Shown here in pieces: positions 52,692 to 61,290 of a stretch of 64,000 bases of DNA (within the stretch, counting starts at the first letter, position 1; each line of letters begins with the position of its first letter). Source of the stretch: Streptomyces clavuligerus. GTDB taxonomy: Bacteria > Actinomycetota > Actinomycetes > Streptomycetales > Streptomycetaceae. The stretch is from NCBI RefSeq assembly GCF_005519465.1, contig NZ_CP027858.1:5629001-5693000 (forward strand), written 5' to 3'. The notes under the pieces were generated by a model, which did no database searches, was not told where the DNA came from, and saw only the letters and a list, made by a program, of their open reading frames with translations. The translations under genes were made by a program, and so were the position numbers.

Positions 52692-52751
52692 GCCCGAGCC
52701 CGAGCCCGACCTGAGCCCGACCTGAGCCCGAGCCCGAGCCTGAGCCCGACC
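52690..52751. repeat. Tandem GAGCCC hexamer repeat after tatC
   Basis: A run built of GAGCCC with interspersed GACCT and one GAGCCT begins at the tatC stop codon and extends about 60 bases. No coding function is seen; slippage is the likely origin. Confidence 0.7.
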
Positions 52752-52850
52752 CGGGCCGGTCCCCGACCCGCCCGCGAGTCCGGCCGCGCGCGCCGCTCCA
52801 CCCGGCGGCACCGGCCGCGCGAACCCCTGGGCCCGGCCCCGGCCGTGCCG

Positions 52851-52856
52851 TAACGT
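52851..52856 (+). promoter_or_regulatory. -10 hexamer of the lipid-kinase-like gene
   Basis: TAACGT ends seven bases before the GTG start and no ribosome binding site is present; leaderless expression is likely. Confidence 0.45.
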
Positions 52857-52863
52857 CGCACGG

Positions 52864-53784
52864 GTGACCAGCGAGATCACCCTCTTCGTCAACCCGGCCG
52901 CCGGACGCGGACGGGGCGCGCGGGCCGCCAAGCCCGCCGCGCGGGAGCTGCGCGGCGCCGGATTCCTCGTCCGGACCGTCGTCGGAGAGGACGCCCGGGA
53001 CGCCGCGCGCCGCGCCCACGAGGCCGTCGCCCTCGGCACCGGGGCACTGATCGCCGTCGGCGGCGACGGCATGGTGTCCCTCGCCCTCCAGGCGGTCGCC
53101 GGGACCACCACCCCGCTCGGCGTCGTCGCCGTCGGCACCGGCAACGACTTCGCCCGCTCCCTGGGGCTTCCGGTGCGGGACCCGGCCCGCGCCGGACGGC
53201 TCGCCGCCACCGCGCTCAAGGCCGCCCCCGCCCCCGCGCTCGACCTGGGCCGGGCCGGGGAGCGCTGGTTCGGCACCATCCTCGCCACCGGCTTCGACTC
53301 CCTCGTCGCCGAGCGCGGCGCCCGGACGCGGCTGCCCGCCGGACGCTTCCGCTACGACCTGGCGACGCTCGCGGAACTCGCCGCGCTGCGCCCCCTCCCG
53401 TACCGGATGCGGCTCGACGGAGGACCCGCCCTGGAGACCGAGGCCGTCCTGGTCGCCGTGGGCAATGGCCCGATGTACGGCGGCGGCATGCGGATGTGCC
53501 CCGGGGCGCGGATGGACGACGGGCTCCTCGACGTCACCGTCGTCGCGGCCTGTGACCGCAGGACCCTGCTGCGGGTCTTCCCCCGGGTCTACCGGGGCAC
53601 CCATGCCGACCACCCCGCCGTCACCGTCCACCGGGCCCGCTCCGTCGCGCTCCGGGCGCCGGGGATCACCGGATACGCCGACGGGGAGCCGGTGGGGCCG
53701 CTGCCGCTGACCGCGCGCTGTGTGCCCGGCGCGGTACGGGTCCTCGGCGCCCGCGCCCCCCTGCCACCCGGTGCCCCGGCCTGA
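52864..53784 (+). CDS. Diacylglycerol kinase family lipid kinase
   Basis: A 306-residue soluble enzyme of the DAGK/YegS/sphingosine kinase fold. Motifs are LFVNPAAGRGRG at the start, the nucleotide loop GALIAVGGDGMVSLALQAVA, GVVAVGTGNDFARSLGLPV, and the C-terminal beta sandwich with VGNGPMYGGGMRMCPGA and DDGLLDV. It probably phosphorylates a membrane diacylglycerol or related lipid; exact substrate unknown. The gene lies between tatC and helY in the same direction. Confidence 0.9.
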   Translation: MTSEITLFVNPAAGRGRGARAAKPAARELRGAGFLVRTVVGEDARDAARRAHEAVALGTGALIAVGGDGMVSLALQAVAGTTTPLGVVAVGTGNDFARSLGLPVRDPARAGRLAATALKAAPAPALDLGRAGERWFGTILATGFDSLVAERGARTRLPAGRFRYDLATLAELAALRPLPYRMRLDGGPALETEAVLVAVGNGPMYGGGMRMCPGARMDDGLLDVTVVAACDRRTLLRVFPRVYRGTHADHPAVTVHRARSVALRAPGITGYADGEPVGPLPLTARCVPGAVRVLGARAPLPPGAPA

Positions 53785-53850
53785 CCCCGGCAGCCGGGCA
53801 GGATCCGAAGGCCGGACGTTAACCCCGCGCTGACTGTCGTACCTCTTGGG

Positions 53851-53856
53851 TAGGCT
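53851..53856 (+). promoter_or_regulatory. -10 hexamer of helY
   Basis: TAGGCT lies ten bases before the ATG. Transcription would begin about four bases before the start codon, with no room for a ribosome binding site. Confidence 0.4.
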
Positions 53857-53866
53857 CGACAACAAG

Positions 53867-56695
53867 ATGACCGAGGATCTCTCACCGGCCGAGCGCTACG
53901 CCGCCGCCCGCACCCGCGCCGCGGAGGAGGCCACCGCGCTGGCCCCCTTCCGCGAACTGTACGCATTCGATCTCGACACGTTCCAGATCGAGGCCTGTCG
54001 GGCCCTGGAGGCGGGGCAGGGCGTGCTCGTCGCCGCGCCCACCGGGTCCGGCAAGACCATCGTGGGCGAGTTCGCCGTCCACCTGGCCCTGACCCAGGGC
54101 CGCAAATGCTTCTACACCACGCCCATCAAGGCCCTCTCCAACCAGAAGTACACCGACCTCGTCAAACGCTATGGGGCGGAGAAGGTCGGCCTGCTCACCG
54201 GCGACAACAGCGTCAACGCCGAGGCGCCGGTGGTCGTCATGACCACCGAGGTCCTGCGGAACATGCTCTACGCGGGCTCCTCCTCGCTGCTCGGCCTCGG
54301 CTATGTGGTCATGGACGAGGTCCACTACCTCTCCGACCGCTTCCGGGGCGCGGTCTGGGAGGAAGTGATCATTCACCTTCCCGAGTCCGTGACGCTGGTG
54401 TCGCTCTCCGCGACCGTCTCCAACGCCGAGGAGTTCGGCGACTGGCTCGACACCGTCCGCGGCGACACCGCCGTGATCGTCTCCGAGGACCGGCCCGTGC
54501 CGCTCTGGCAGCATGTGCTGGCCGGGCGCCGGATGTACGACCTCTTCGAGGAGGAGACCGACCACGGCGGGCGCGGCACCGGCCGCCGCGAGGTCAATCC
54601 CGACCTCGTCCGGCTCGCCCGGATGGAGAACCAGCGCACGTACAACCCGCGCGACCGCCGCCGGGGCAAGATGGTCCGCGAGGCCGACCGGGAGCGCGAG
54701 CGCCGCAGCCGCGGCCGGATCTGGACCCCGGGCCGCCCCGAGGTGATCGAGCGGCTCGACGCCGAGGGCCTGCTGCCCGCGATCACGTTCATCTTCAGCC
54801 GGGCCGGCTGCGAGGCCGCCGTCCAGCAGTGCCTGTACGCCGGACTGCGGCTCAACGACGACGCCGCACGGGCGCGGGTACGCGAGATCGTCGAGGAGCG
54901 CACCGCCGCCATCCCCGGCGAGGACCTGCACGTCCTCGGCTACTACGAGTGGCTCGAAGGGCTGGAGCGGGGCATCGCCGCGCACCACGCGGGCATGCTG
55001 CCCACCTTCAAGGAGGTCGTCGAGGAGCTGTTCGTCCGGGGCCTGGTGAAGGCCGTCTTCGCCACCGAGACCCTGGCGCTCGGCATCAACATGCCCGCGC
55101 GCTCGGTGGTCCTGGAGAAGCTCGTCAAGTGGAACGGGGAGCAGCACGCCGACATCACCCCCGGCGAGTACACCCAGCTCACCGGGCGGGCCGGGCGGCG
55201 CGGCATCGACATCGAGGGCCACGCGGTGGTGCTGTGGCAGCGGGCCATGGACCCGGCGGCGCTCGCGGGCCTCGCCGGGACGCGGACGTATCCGCTGCGC
55301 TCCAGTTTCAAACCCTCGTACAACATGGCGGTCAACCTGGTGCAGCAGTTCGGGCGGCACCGCTCGCGCGAACTGCTGGAGACCTCGTTCGCGCAGTTCC
55401 AGGCGGACCGGTCGGTCGTCGGCATCTCCCGTCAGGTGCAGAAGAACGAGGCCGGTCTTGAGGGCTATCGCGAGGGGATGACCTGCCACCTCGGCGACTT
55501 CGAGGAGTACGCCCGGCTGCGCCGGGAGCTGAAGGACCGTGAGTCGGATCTGGCGAAGCAGGGCGCGGCCCAGCGGCGGGCCGCGGCGGCGGTCTCGCTG
55601 GAGCGGCTGAAGCCCGGGGACGTGATCCATGTGCCGACCGGCAAGTTCGCCGGGCTCGCGCTCGTCCTCGACCCGGGGGTGCCGGCGGGCCGGACCAACG
55701 GCCATCGCGGCTTCGAGCAGCACGACGGCCCCCGGCCGCTGGTGCTGACGGCGGAGCGGCAGGTCAAGCGGCTGGCGTCGATCGACTTCCCGGTGCCGGT
55801 GGAGCCGCTGGAGCGGATGCGCATCCCCAAGTCGTTCAATCCGCGCTCCCCGCAGTCGCGGCGCGATCTGGCCTCCGCGCTGCGCACCAAGGCCGGGCAC
55901 ATCGTGCCCGAGCGGCACCGCAAGCAGCGCTCGGCGGCGGCCGACGACCGCGAGATCGCCCGGCTGCGGGCGGAGCTGCGGGCCCACCCCTGCCACGGCT
56001 GCGACGAGCGCGAGGACCACGCCCGCTGGGCGGAGCGCCACCACCGGCTCCAGCGCGACACCCGGCAGTTGGAGCGGCGGATCGAGGGCCGCACCAATAC
56101 GATCGCCCGCACCTTCGACCGGATCGTGGCCCTCCTCACCGAGCTGGACTACCTCCGGGGCGACGAGGTCACCGAGGACGGCAAGCGGCTGGCCCGGCTC
56201 TACGGCGAGCTGGATCTGCTGGCGAGCGAGTGTCTGCGGGACCGGGTGTGGGAGGGGCTGAGCCCGGCGGAGCTGGCCGCGTGTGTCTCGGCGCTGGTGT
56301 ACGAGGCACGCCAGGCGGACGACGCGGTGCCGCCGAAGGTGCCCGGCGGCCGGGTGAAGGCGGCGCTCGGCGAGATGGTCCGCATCTGGGGGCGGCTCGA
56401 CGCCCTGGAGGAGGACTTCAAGATCAACCAGACGGAGGGCGTGGGCCAGCGGGAGCCGGATCTCGGCTTCGCCTGGGCCGTGTACCAGTGGGCCGAGGAC
56501 AAGAGCCTGGACGAGGTGCTGCGGGAGGCGGAGATGCCCGCGGGGGACTTCGTCCGCTGGACCAAGCAGGTGATCGACGTCCTGGGACAGATCGCCGCCG
56601 CGGCTCCGGCCGAGAACATCACGGTCGCCCGCAACGCGCGGCGCGCGGTGGACGCGCTGCTGCGGGGCGTGGTCGCGTACAGCTCGGTCGGCTGA
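53867..56695 (+). CDS. helY: DEAD/DEAH-box helicase HelY (Ski2/Mtr4-like)
   Basis: A 942-residue superfamily 2 helicase of the Ski2/Mtr4 type found in actinobacteria, probably acting on RNA. Walker A is APTGSGKT near residue 58, the DEAH-box variant is DEVH at 150-153, motif III is SAT, and motif VI is QLTGRAGRRGIDIEG. The core is followed by the arch-like insert and the DSHCT-type C-terminal domain (VWEGLSPAELAACVSALVYE). An HPCHGCDERE Cys-His element lies near residue 705. Length fits HelY. Confidence 0.93.
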   Translation: MTEDLSPAERYAAARTRAAEEATALAPFRELYAFDLDTFQIEACRALEAGQGVLVAAPTGSGKTIVGEFAVHLALTQGRKCFYTTPIKALSNQKYTDLVKRYGAEKVGLLTGDNSVNAEAPVVVMTTEVLRNMLYAGSSSLLGLGYVVMDEVHYLSDRFRGAVWEEVIIHLPESVTLVSLSATVSNAEEFGDWLDTVRGDTAVIVSEDRPVPLWQHVLAGRRMYDLFEEETDHGGRGTGRREVNPDLVRLARMENQRTYNPRDRRRGKMVREADRERERRSRGRIWTPGRPEVIERLDAEGLLPAITFIFSRAGCEAAVQQCLYAGLRLNDDAARARVREIVEERTAAIPGEDLHVLGYYEWLEGLERGIAAHHAGMLPTFKEVVEELFVRGLVKAVFATETLALGINMPARSVVLEKLVKWNGEQHADITPGEYTQLTGRAGRRGIDIEGHAVVLWQRAMDPAALAGLAGTRTYPLRSSFKPSYNMAVNLVQQFGRHRSRELLETSFAQFQADRSVVGISRQVQKNEAGLEGYREGMTCHLGDFEEYARLRRELKDRESDLAKQGAAQRRAAAAVSLERLKPGDVIHVPTGKFAGLALVLDPGVPAGRTNGHRGFEQHDGPRPLVLTAERQVKRLASIDFPVPVEPLERMRIPKSFNPRSPQSRRDLASALRTKAGHIVPERHRKQRSAAADDREIARLRAELRAHPCHGCDEREDHARWAERHHRLQRDTRQLERRIEGRTNTIARTFDRIVALLTELDYLRGDEVTEDGKRLARLYGELDLLASECLRDRVWEGLSPAELAACVSALVYEARQADDAVPPKVPGGRVKAALGEMVRIWGRLDALEEDFKINQTEGVGQREPDLGFAWAVYQWAEDKSLDEVLREAEMPAGDFVRWTKQVIDVLGQIAAAAPAENITVARNARRAVDALLRGVVAYSSVG

Positions 56696-56708
56696 GCCGG
56701 TCCCCGCG

Positions 56709-56734
56709 CGCGCCCGGCCGCACCGCCGGGCGCG
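56709..56734. terminator. Hairpin between convergent helY and photolyase genes
   Basis: Perfect ten-base arms, CGCGCCCGGC and its complement, around the loop CGCACC, 14 bases past the helY stop. Confidence 0.55.
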
Positions 56735-56818
56735 TACCGCGGGGCGCGGCTGCCCCGGCCGACGGCGCACGCGTCGCCATCGGCCGCACCGCGGCGCGTA
56801 CCGGGGCCGCCCGGCCGG

Positions 56819-58180
56819 TCAGTCCAGGCCACGGGCGCGGCGGAAGCGGGCGCGGCCCTCGGCGGGGTCGATCAGCGGATCGGGGTAGCCGAGCCGGGCC
56901 CGGCGGGCCGGGTCGAGGGTCTCGGGGGAGTGGATCTCCCGGTCGCCGAGGTCCGCCAGCTCCGGCACCCAGCGGCGGACATAGGCCCCGTGCGGGTCGA
57001 ACCGCCGGGCCTGGGCCAGCGGGCTGAGCACCCGTCCGGGCCGGGTGTCCGTGCCGGTGCCCGCCACCCACTGCCAGTTGAGCTGGTTGTCGGCGATGTC
57101 CCCGTCGACGAGCAGCTCCAGGAAGTGGCGGGCGCCCACCCGCCAGTCCGTGTAGAGGGTCTTGGTGAGATAACTCGCCGTCAGCAGCCGGGCCCGGTTG
57201 TGCATCCAGCCCTCGTGGCGGAGCTGCCGCATCCCGGCGTCCACGACGGGGCAGCCGGTCCGGCCCTCCTTCCAGGCGGCGATCTCCCTCTCGTCCCCGC
57301 GCCACCGGTCGCCGCGCGGGCGGTAGTCGGCGTGGGCGGCGTCGGGCCGGGCCGCCAGCACCTGGTGGTGGAAGTCCCGCCAGGCGAGCTGCCGGACGAA
57401 CGCCTGTGCCCCCGGCCCGCCCCGTCCGCGGGCCCGCTGGACGAGTTCGGCGGCGGAGAGGGTCCCGAAGTGGAGATGGGGGGAGAGCCGGGAGGTGGCG
57501 TCGCCCGGCAGGTCGTCGTGGTGTTCCGCGTACCCGTCCAGGTCCCGGGCGAGCCAGCGCCGCAGCCGCTCCCGGCCCTCCCGCTCCCCGCCCCGGGCCA
57601 GCGCGGGGGCCGTCCCGGTGACGGACCGCCGGCGGGGCAGCGGATGTCCCGGCAGCTCGGGCACGGTGAGGGAGCGGGGCGCCGCGAGGACCCGGCGGGG
57701 CGCCACCTCGGCCCAGCGCCGGAAGTACGGGGTGAAGACGGCGAAGTGGTCGCGGTTCGCGGGGGTCACCGCGCCCGGCGGCACCACGGTGATCACCCCT
57801 TCGTGGACCCGCAGTCCGCAGCGGAGCCCGGACAGCCCGGCCCGCAGCCGGTCCTCCCGGCGGCGGGCGTACGCGCTGACACCCGCCGCGAGGTGCACCG
57901 TTCGGGCGCCGGTCTCGGTCACCACCCGGCCGACCTGTTCGGCGACGTCCCCGGTGCGGAGCACCAGCCGTCCGCCGCGCTCCCGCAGCTCCTCGTCCAG
58001 CGCGGTCAGGGAGTCGGCGAGGAAGGCCAGCCGGTTGGGGGCGTCGAACCCGCTGCGGCGCACGCCCCGGTCGAGGACGAACAGCGGGACCACCTCGTCG
58101 GCCTCGCGTACGGCGGCGGCCAGCGCGGGCTGGTCGTGGACCCGCAGATCGGAGGTGAAGAGGATGACGGAGACGGTCAT
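56819..58180 (-). CDS. phr: Deoxyribodipyrimidine photolyase, class I
   Basis: A 453-residue blue-light DNA repair enzyme that splits cyclobutane pyrimidine dimers, or a related cryptochrome. The N-terminal antenna domain starts MTVSVILFTSDLRVHDQPAL; the FAD-binding domain has TSRLSPHLHFGTLSAAELV, RQLAWRDFHHQVL, and DAGMRQLRHEGWMHNRARLL followed by DWRVGARHFLELLVDGDIAD and NQLNWQWVAGTGTD. This set of DNA- and FAD-contacting residues favours true photolyase. The ATG has GGAAGGAC upstream. Relative to the class it is slightly short but complete. Confidence 0.93.
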   Translation of the reverse strand: MTVSVILFTSDLRVHDQPALAAAVREADEVVPLFVLDRGVRRSGFDAPNRLAFLADSLTALDEELRERGGRLVLRTGDVAEQVGRVVTETGARTVHLAAGVSAYARRREDRLRAGLSGLRCGLRVHEGVITVVPPGAVTPANRDHFAVFTPYFRRWAEVAPRRVLAAPRSLTVPELPGHPLPRRRSVTGTAPALARGGEREGRERLRRWLARDLDGYAEHHDDLPGDATSRLSPHLHFGTLSAAELVQRARGRGGPGAQAFVRQLAWRDFHHQVLAARPDAAHADYRPRGDRWRGDEREIAAWKEGRTGCPVVDAGMRQLRHEGWMHNRARLLTASYLTKTLYTDWRVGARHFLELLVDGDIADNQLNWQWVAGTGTDTRPGRVLSPLAQARRFDPHGAYVRRWVPELADLGDREIHSPETLDPARRARLGYPDPLIDPAEGRARFRRARGLD

Positions 58181-58442
58181 ACGCCGTCCTTCCTGGAGCG
58201 GCCGGTCGCCGGGACCGGGGCGGCGGCTCCGGCGGCCGGGGCCGGGACCGGGGAGCACGGACGGGCCGCCGCGTCCCCTCGTGGTGGGTCGCCCACCACC
58301 GGGACCGGTCCGTGCCCGCAGATGGTCGCATGCGCGGGGCGGTGTCGGCTGCCGCGCTGCCCCGGTGTCCCCGCCCGTTCGGGTGGTGCCCGCCGCCGGA
58401 GCGCTCCGGCGGGGCGGTGCGCCGCCCCGCCGGGCTCGGGGC

Positions 58443-59492
58443 TCAGGGCGCGGTGCGACCCGCCGACCGGCGGGCCGGGGCCCGCAGGGAGAACAGGACC
58501 CCCGCGGCGGTGGCGGTGACGATCGCCGCGAGCGCGCCGAGGGTCGCGCCGTCCGGGTCGGTCAGCGGCTGGCCGCGCAGGGCCTGCCAGGTCGTCAGGG
58601 CGACGAGGGCGGCGTAGGCGGCGCCCGCGGTGAGCACCAGCCGGGGGCCCGTGTGCGCGGCGCGCAGCCGGGGCAGCCGGGCGGCGAGCAGGGTCAGCCC
58701 GAACGCGAGCAGCGGCAGCAGTTGCAGGGCGTGCAGGCCGACGAAGTGCGGTATCCGCAGATCGCCCCCGGTCGTGGACCAGCCGGTCAGCGGCATCGAC
58801 GGGCCGCCGTCGGGCACACCGACGCTGTGCGCGCCGACCGTCGTCGGGTCCTCGCCCGCGCGGAGGTCCGCGCGCTGCCCGGGGGTGGAACGGGTCATCA
58901 GGAAACCGAGCGCCGCCCCGGCGAGCGCGATCAGGGCGCCGAGCCGCAGCGCCAGGGCTCCGGCGCGGTCGGCGAGCGGGGAGCGGATCAGCAGCACGGC
59001 GACGACGAGGGAGGCCGCCCACAGCACGACGATGGTGTTGCCCATCACGGTGAAGAGCGTGGAGTCGAGCGGCGTCTCGGTGTTGAAGTGGCTGCGCCTG
59101 CCCCGCACGGTCTGGGTGACGATGATCGCCATCTCGACGACGACGGCCGCGGCGACGACGGTTCCGGCCCCGTGCCCGAGCCGCCGGGCGCGCGCGGACC
59201 GGGAGAGCATCCACGCGAGCGACAGCGCGTAGATCAGGAACGAGACCGAGAACTTGAACGGTTTGAGCCAGATCGGCGCGCCGGTGAGGGTGCGGTCGTC
59301 GACGGCCAGGCCGATCGCGCAGACCGCGGTGAGGGCCGTGAGCAGGGCGGCGGTGAGGAGCAGCGGCCGGTGCCAGGTGGTCCAGCCGGAGTGGGTGGGT
59401 GCGCCGGATATTTCAGATATATCGGGTGCGTCGGATGGTGAGTGCGCGGTGGTGGGGCGGGGTGCGGATGGATGGGCAGGGCGGAGCGACAT
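58443..59492 (-). CDS. Hypothetical multi-pass membrane protein divergent from a MerR regulator
   Basis: A 349-residue integral membrane protein with about seven to eight hydrophobic helices, e.g. PLLLTAALLTALTAVCAIGL, FSVSFLIYALSLAWML, VVAAAVVVEMAIIVTQTV. Conserved-looking polar residues inside helices (WLKPFKFSVS, RRSHFNTETPLDS, HFVGLHALQLLPL with two His) could bind a cofactor or metal. No named family is recognised. ATG 59492 is preferred; an upstream in-frame ATG (59531) lies in the operator. The MerR gene opposite is the probable regulator. Confidence 0.75.
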   Translation of the reverse strand: MSLRPAHPSAPRPTTAHSPSDAPDISEISGAPTHSGWTTWHRPLLLTAALLTALTAVCAIGLAVDDRTLTGAPIWLKPFKFSVSFLIYALSLAWMLSRSARARRLGHGAGTVVAAAVVVEMAIIVTQTVRGRRSHFNTETPLDSTLFTVMGNTIVVLWAASLVVAVLLIRSPLADRAGALALRLGALIALAGAALGFLMTRSTPGQRADLRAGEDPTTVGAHSVGVPDGGPSMPLTGWSTTGGDLRIPHFVGLHALQLLPLLAFGLTLLAARLPRLRAAHTGPRLVLTAGAAYAALVALTTWQALRGQPLTDPDGATLGALAAIVTATAAGVLFSLRAPARRSAGRTAP

Positions 59493-59510
59493 GCGAGTAC
59501 CCCCGTCGAT

Positions 59511-59554
59511 ATAGATAGTGGAGATGTCCACTATCCGTTATCGGCACTATCTAT
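59511..59554. promoter_or_regulatory. Shared operator between membrane protein and MerR genes
   Basis: ATAGATAGTG (59511-59520) is repeated in inverted form as CACTATCTAT (59545-59554). In between, CCACTATC (59528-59535) pairs with GATAGTGG (59514-59521) as perfect eight-base arms around AGATGT. Three related half-sites in an A+T-rich pocket between divergent genes indicate a MerR-type operator-promoter. Confidence 0.6.
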
Positions 59555-59595
59555 GATGAGGGCGGAGAGAGCAAGTACGGAGAGGTGACGTCGCC

Positions 59596-60282
59596 TTGCG
59601 CATCGGCGAGTTGAGCCGCAGGACCGGGGTTCCGGTACCGACGATCAAGTACTACGTGCGGGAGGGGTTGGTGCCCGCCGGGCGGCTCACCAGCCCCAAC
59701 CAGGCGGACTACGGCGAGGTGCACGAGCAGCGGCTCAGACTCATCCGGGCCCTGCTCGACGTGGGCGGGCTGAAGGTCGCGGCGGTCGCCGACGTGCTCG
59801 TCGCGGTGGACGATCCGGGGCTGCCCGAGCACAAGGTGCTGGGGGTCGCCACGGACCTGCTGGTGTCCCGGTATCCGGAGGAGGAGCCGGACGTGGCGCT
59901 GGAGGCGGCGCGGGCGCGGGTCGACGAGCTGATCGAGCGCCGCGGCTGGCGGGTGGGGGCCGCGTGCCCCGGCCGGGAGTCGCTCGCCGTCGCGCTGGCG
60001 AGCCTGGAACGGGTGGGCCACGCGGACTTCGGCGGCGCGCTCGACACCTACGCGGACGCGGCGGAGTCACTGGCGGTCGCCGACCTCGACTACGCGGTGG
60101 GCGGCGGCGACCGCGACGAACGGGTGGAACGGGCGATCGTCGGCACGGCGCTGGGCGGCGCGATGCTGGCGTCCCTGCGCCATCTCGCCCACGTCGACCG
60201 CTCGGCCCGCCTCCACGGCCACGGCCAGGCCCCGCACGCCTCCGCCGACACGGCCCCCCGGAACGGCGCCGGACCGCTGTGA
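59596..60282 (+). CDS. MerR family transcriptional regulator
   Basis: A 228-residue regulator. The MerR HTH begins at once (RIGELSRRTGVPVPTIKYYV, then REGLVPAGR), followed by the second wing and dimerisation helix (EVHEQRLRLIRALLDVGGLK). The long C-terminal part is alpha-helical and may bind an organic ligand; it lacks the Cys set of metal-sensing MerR proteins. The start is TTG, with GGAGAGG ten bases before. The divergent membrane protein gene and shared operator suggest a one-regulator, one-target switch. Confidence 0.88.
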   Translation: MRIGELSRRTGVPVPTIKYYVREGLVPAGRLTSPNQADYGEVHEQRLRLIRALLDVGGLKVAAVADVLVAVDDPGLPEHKVLGVATDLLVSRYPEEEPDVALEAARARVDELIERRGWRVGAACPGRESLAVALASLERVGHADFGGALDTYADAAESLAVADLDYAVGGGDRDERVERAIVGTALGGAMLASLRHLAHVDRSARLHGHGQAPHASADTAPRNGAGPL

Positions 60283-61290
60283 GCCGACGCGGGCGCCGAC
60301 GCCGGGCCTGATCCCGCGCGGAAGCGCTCCGGCCGGCACCCGCCGCCGACGATGCCCTTCGGGCCGCGCCCCGGCGGCCCCGCTGTCACGGCGGCGGGTG
60401 CGGGGTGCCCGGCCCCGGCGGGGTGACGTCGCGGGAGCGCGCCGGGAGCGGGGCCGACCCGCGCCGGGTGATGACGCTCCTGTGCCCGGCGGCGGGCGGT
60501 GCCGCCGGTTCCCGCGCCTGACTCCTGCTGCGCCCCTGTGGTGATCGACCGGCCCGGGGCGAGGGGTGAAGGGCCCGCGCCGGGTGGCGGCGGGTCGGGC
60601 CGTCGACCTGTGCCCGGCCGGGGTGTGCGGTCCTGTGGCGGCCCTACCGGGACGGGCCGGGCCGGGTGCACGGCCCCGTGGCGGCGGGCGGGACGGGCCG
60701 ACTCGCGGGGGCCGGTCGGCCCGCCCGCGCCGGGTGGTGAAGGGTCCGGGCCCGGGTCGGGTGCACGGTCCCGTGGGTCCTGGCGGGATGGGCCGGTCCG
60801 GGTGGTGGCGTGCGGGTGGCGGTCCGGGGAGGGCGGGTGCCGTGTCCGGTTGGGGCGTGTGGTCCCGGGGTCGGCCGGCCAGCCGGGTCAGGTGCGACGG
60901 CCCGGGTCGGGTGCACGGTCCCGTGGGTCCTGGCGGGATGGGCCGGTCCGGGTGGTGGCGTGCGGGTGGCGGTCCGGGGGCGGCGGGTGCCGTGTCCGGC
61001 TGGGGCGCGTGCTCCCGGGGCGGTGAGCCCGGGTCGGCCGGCCAGTCGGGTCAGGTGCGACGGCCCGGGTCGAGTGCCGCGTCCGGCTGGGGTCCGTGCC
61101 CCCGGGGCGGCATGCCCCGGGCGGGTGGTGGTCGCGCGGCGGGGCCGACGAGGTCCGCGCCCGGTACGGGCGCACCGTCCCGTGGCGGTCGCCCGGGACG
61201 TCCGGTCAGGGAGGCCCGGCGCGGGGGCGGTGGGCCCCCGCCCCGGGCGGTCGTGGCCGCCGGGCAGGGGCCGCGGTGGGCGGGGGCGGG
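60283..61290. other. One-kilobase G-rich non-coding stretch
   Basis: No frame here has a credible protein; the open frames arise from extreme G+C content and repeats. The stretch carries degenerate G-rich repeats and, from 60751, a 150-base tandem repeat. The plus strand is markedly richer in G and T than in C and A from about 60560 to 61290. Confidence 0.6.
60751..61110. repeat. 150-base tandem repeat, two full copies and a partial third
   Basis: Copy 1 spans 60751-60900. Copy 2 begins at 60901 and ends at 61063, enlarged by a 13-base insertion near 61021. A shortened third copy starts at 61064. The first 79 bases of copies 1 and 2 are identical. The unit starts CCCGGGTCGGGTGCACGG and ends GTCAGGTGCGACGG. 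A weaker relative occurs near 60661. Confidence 0.85.
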
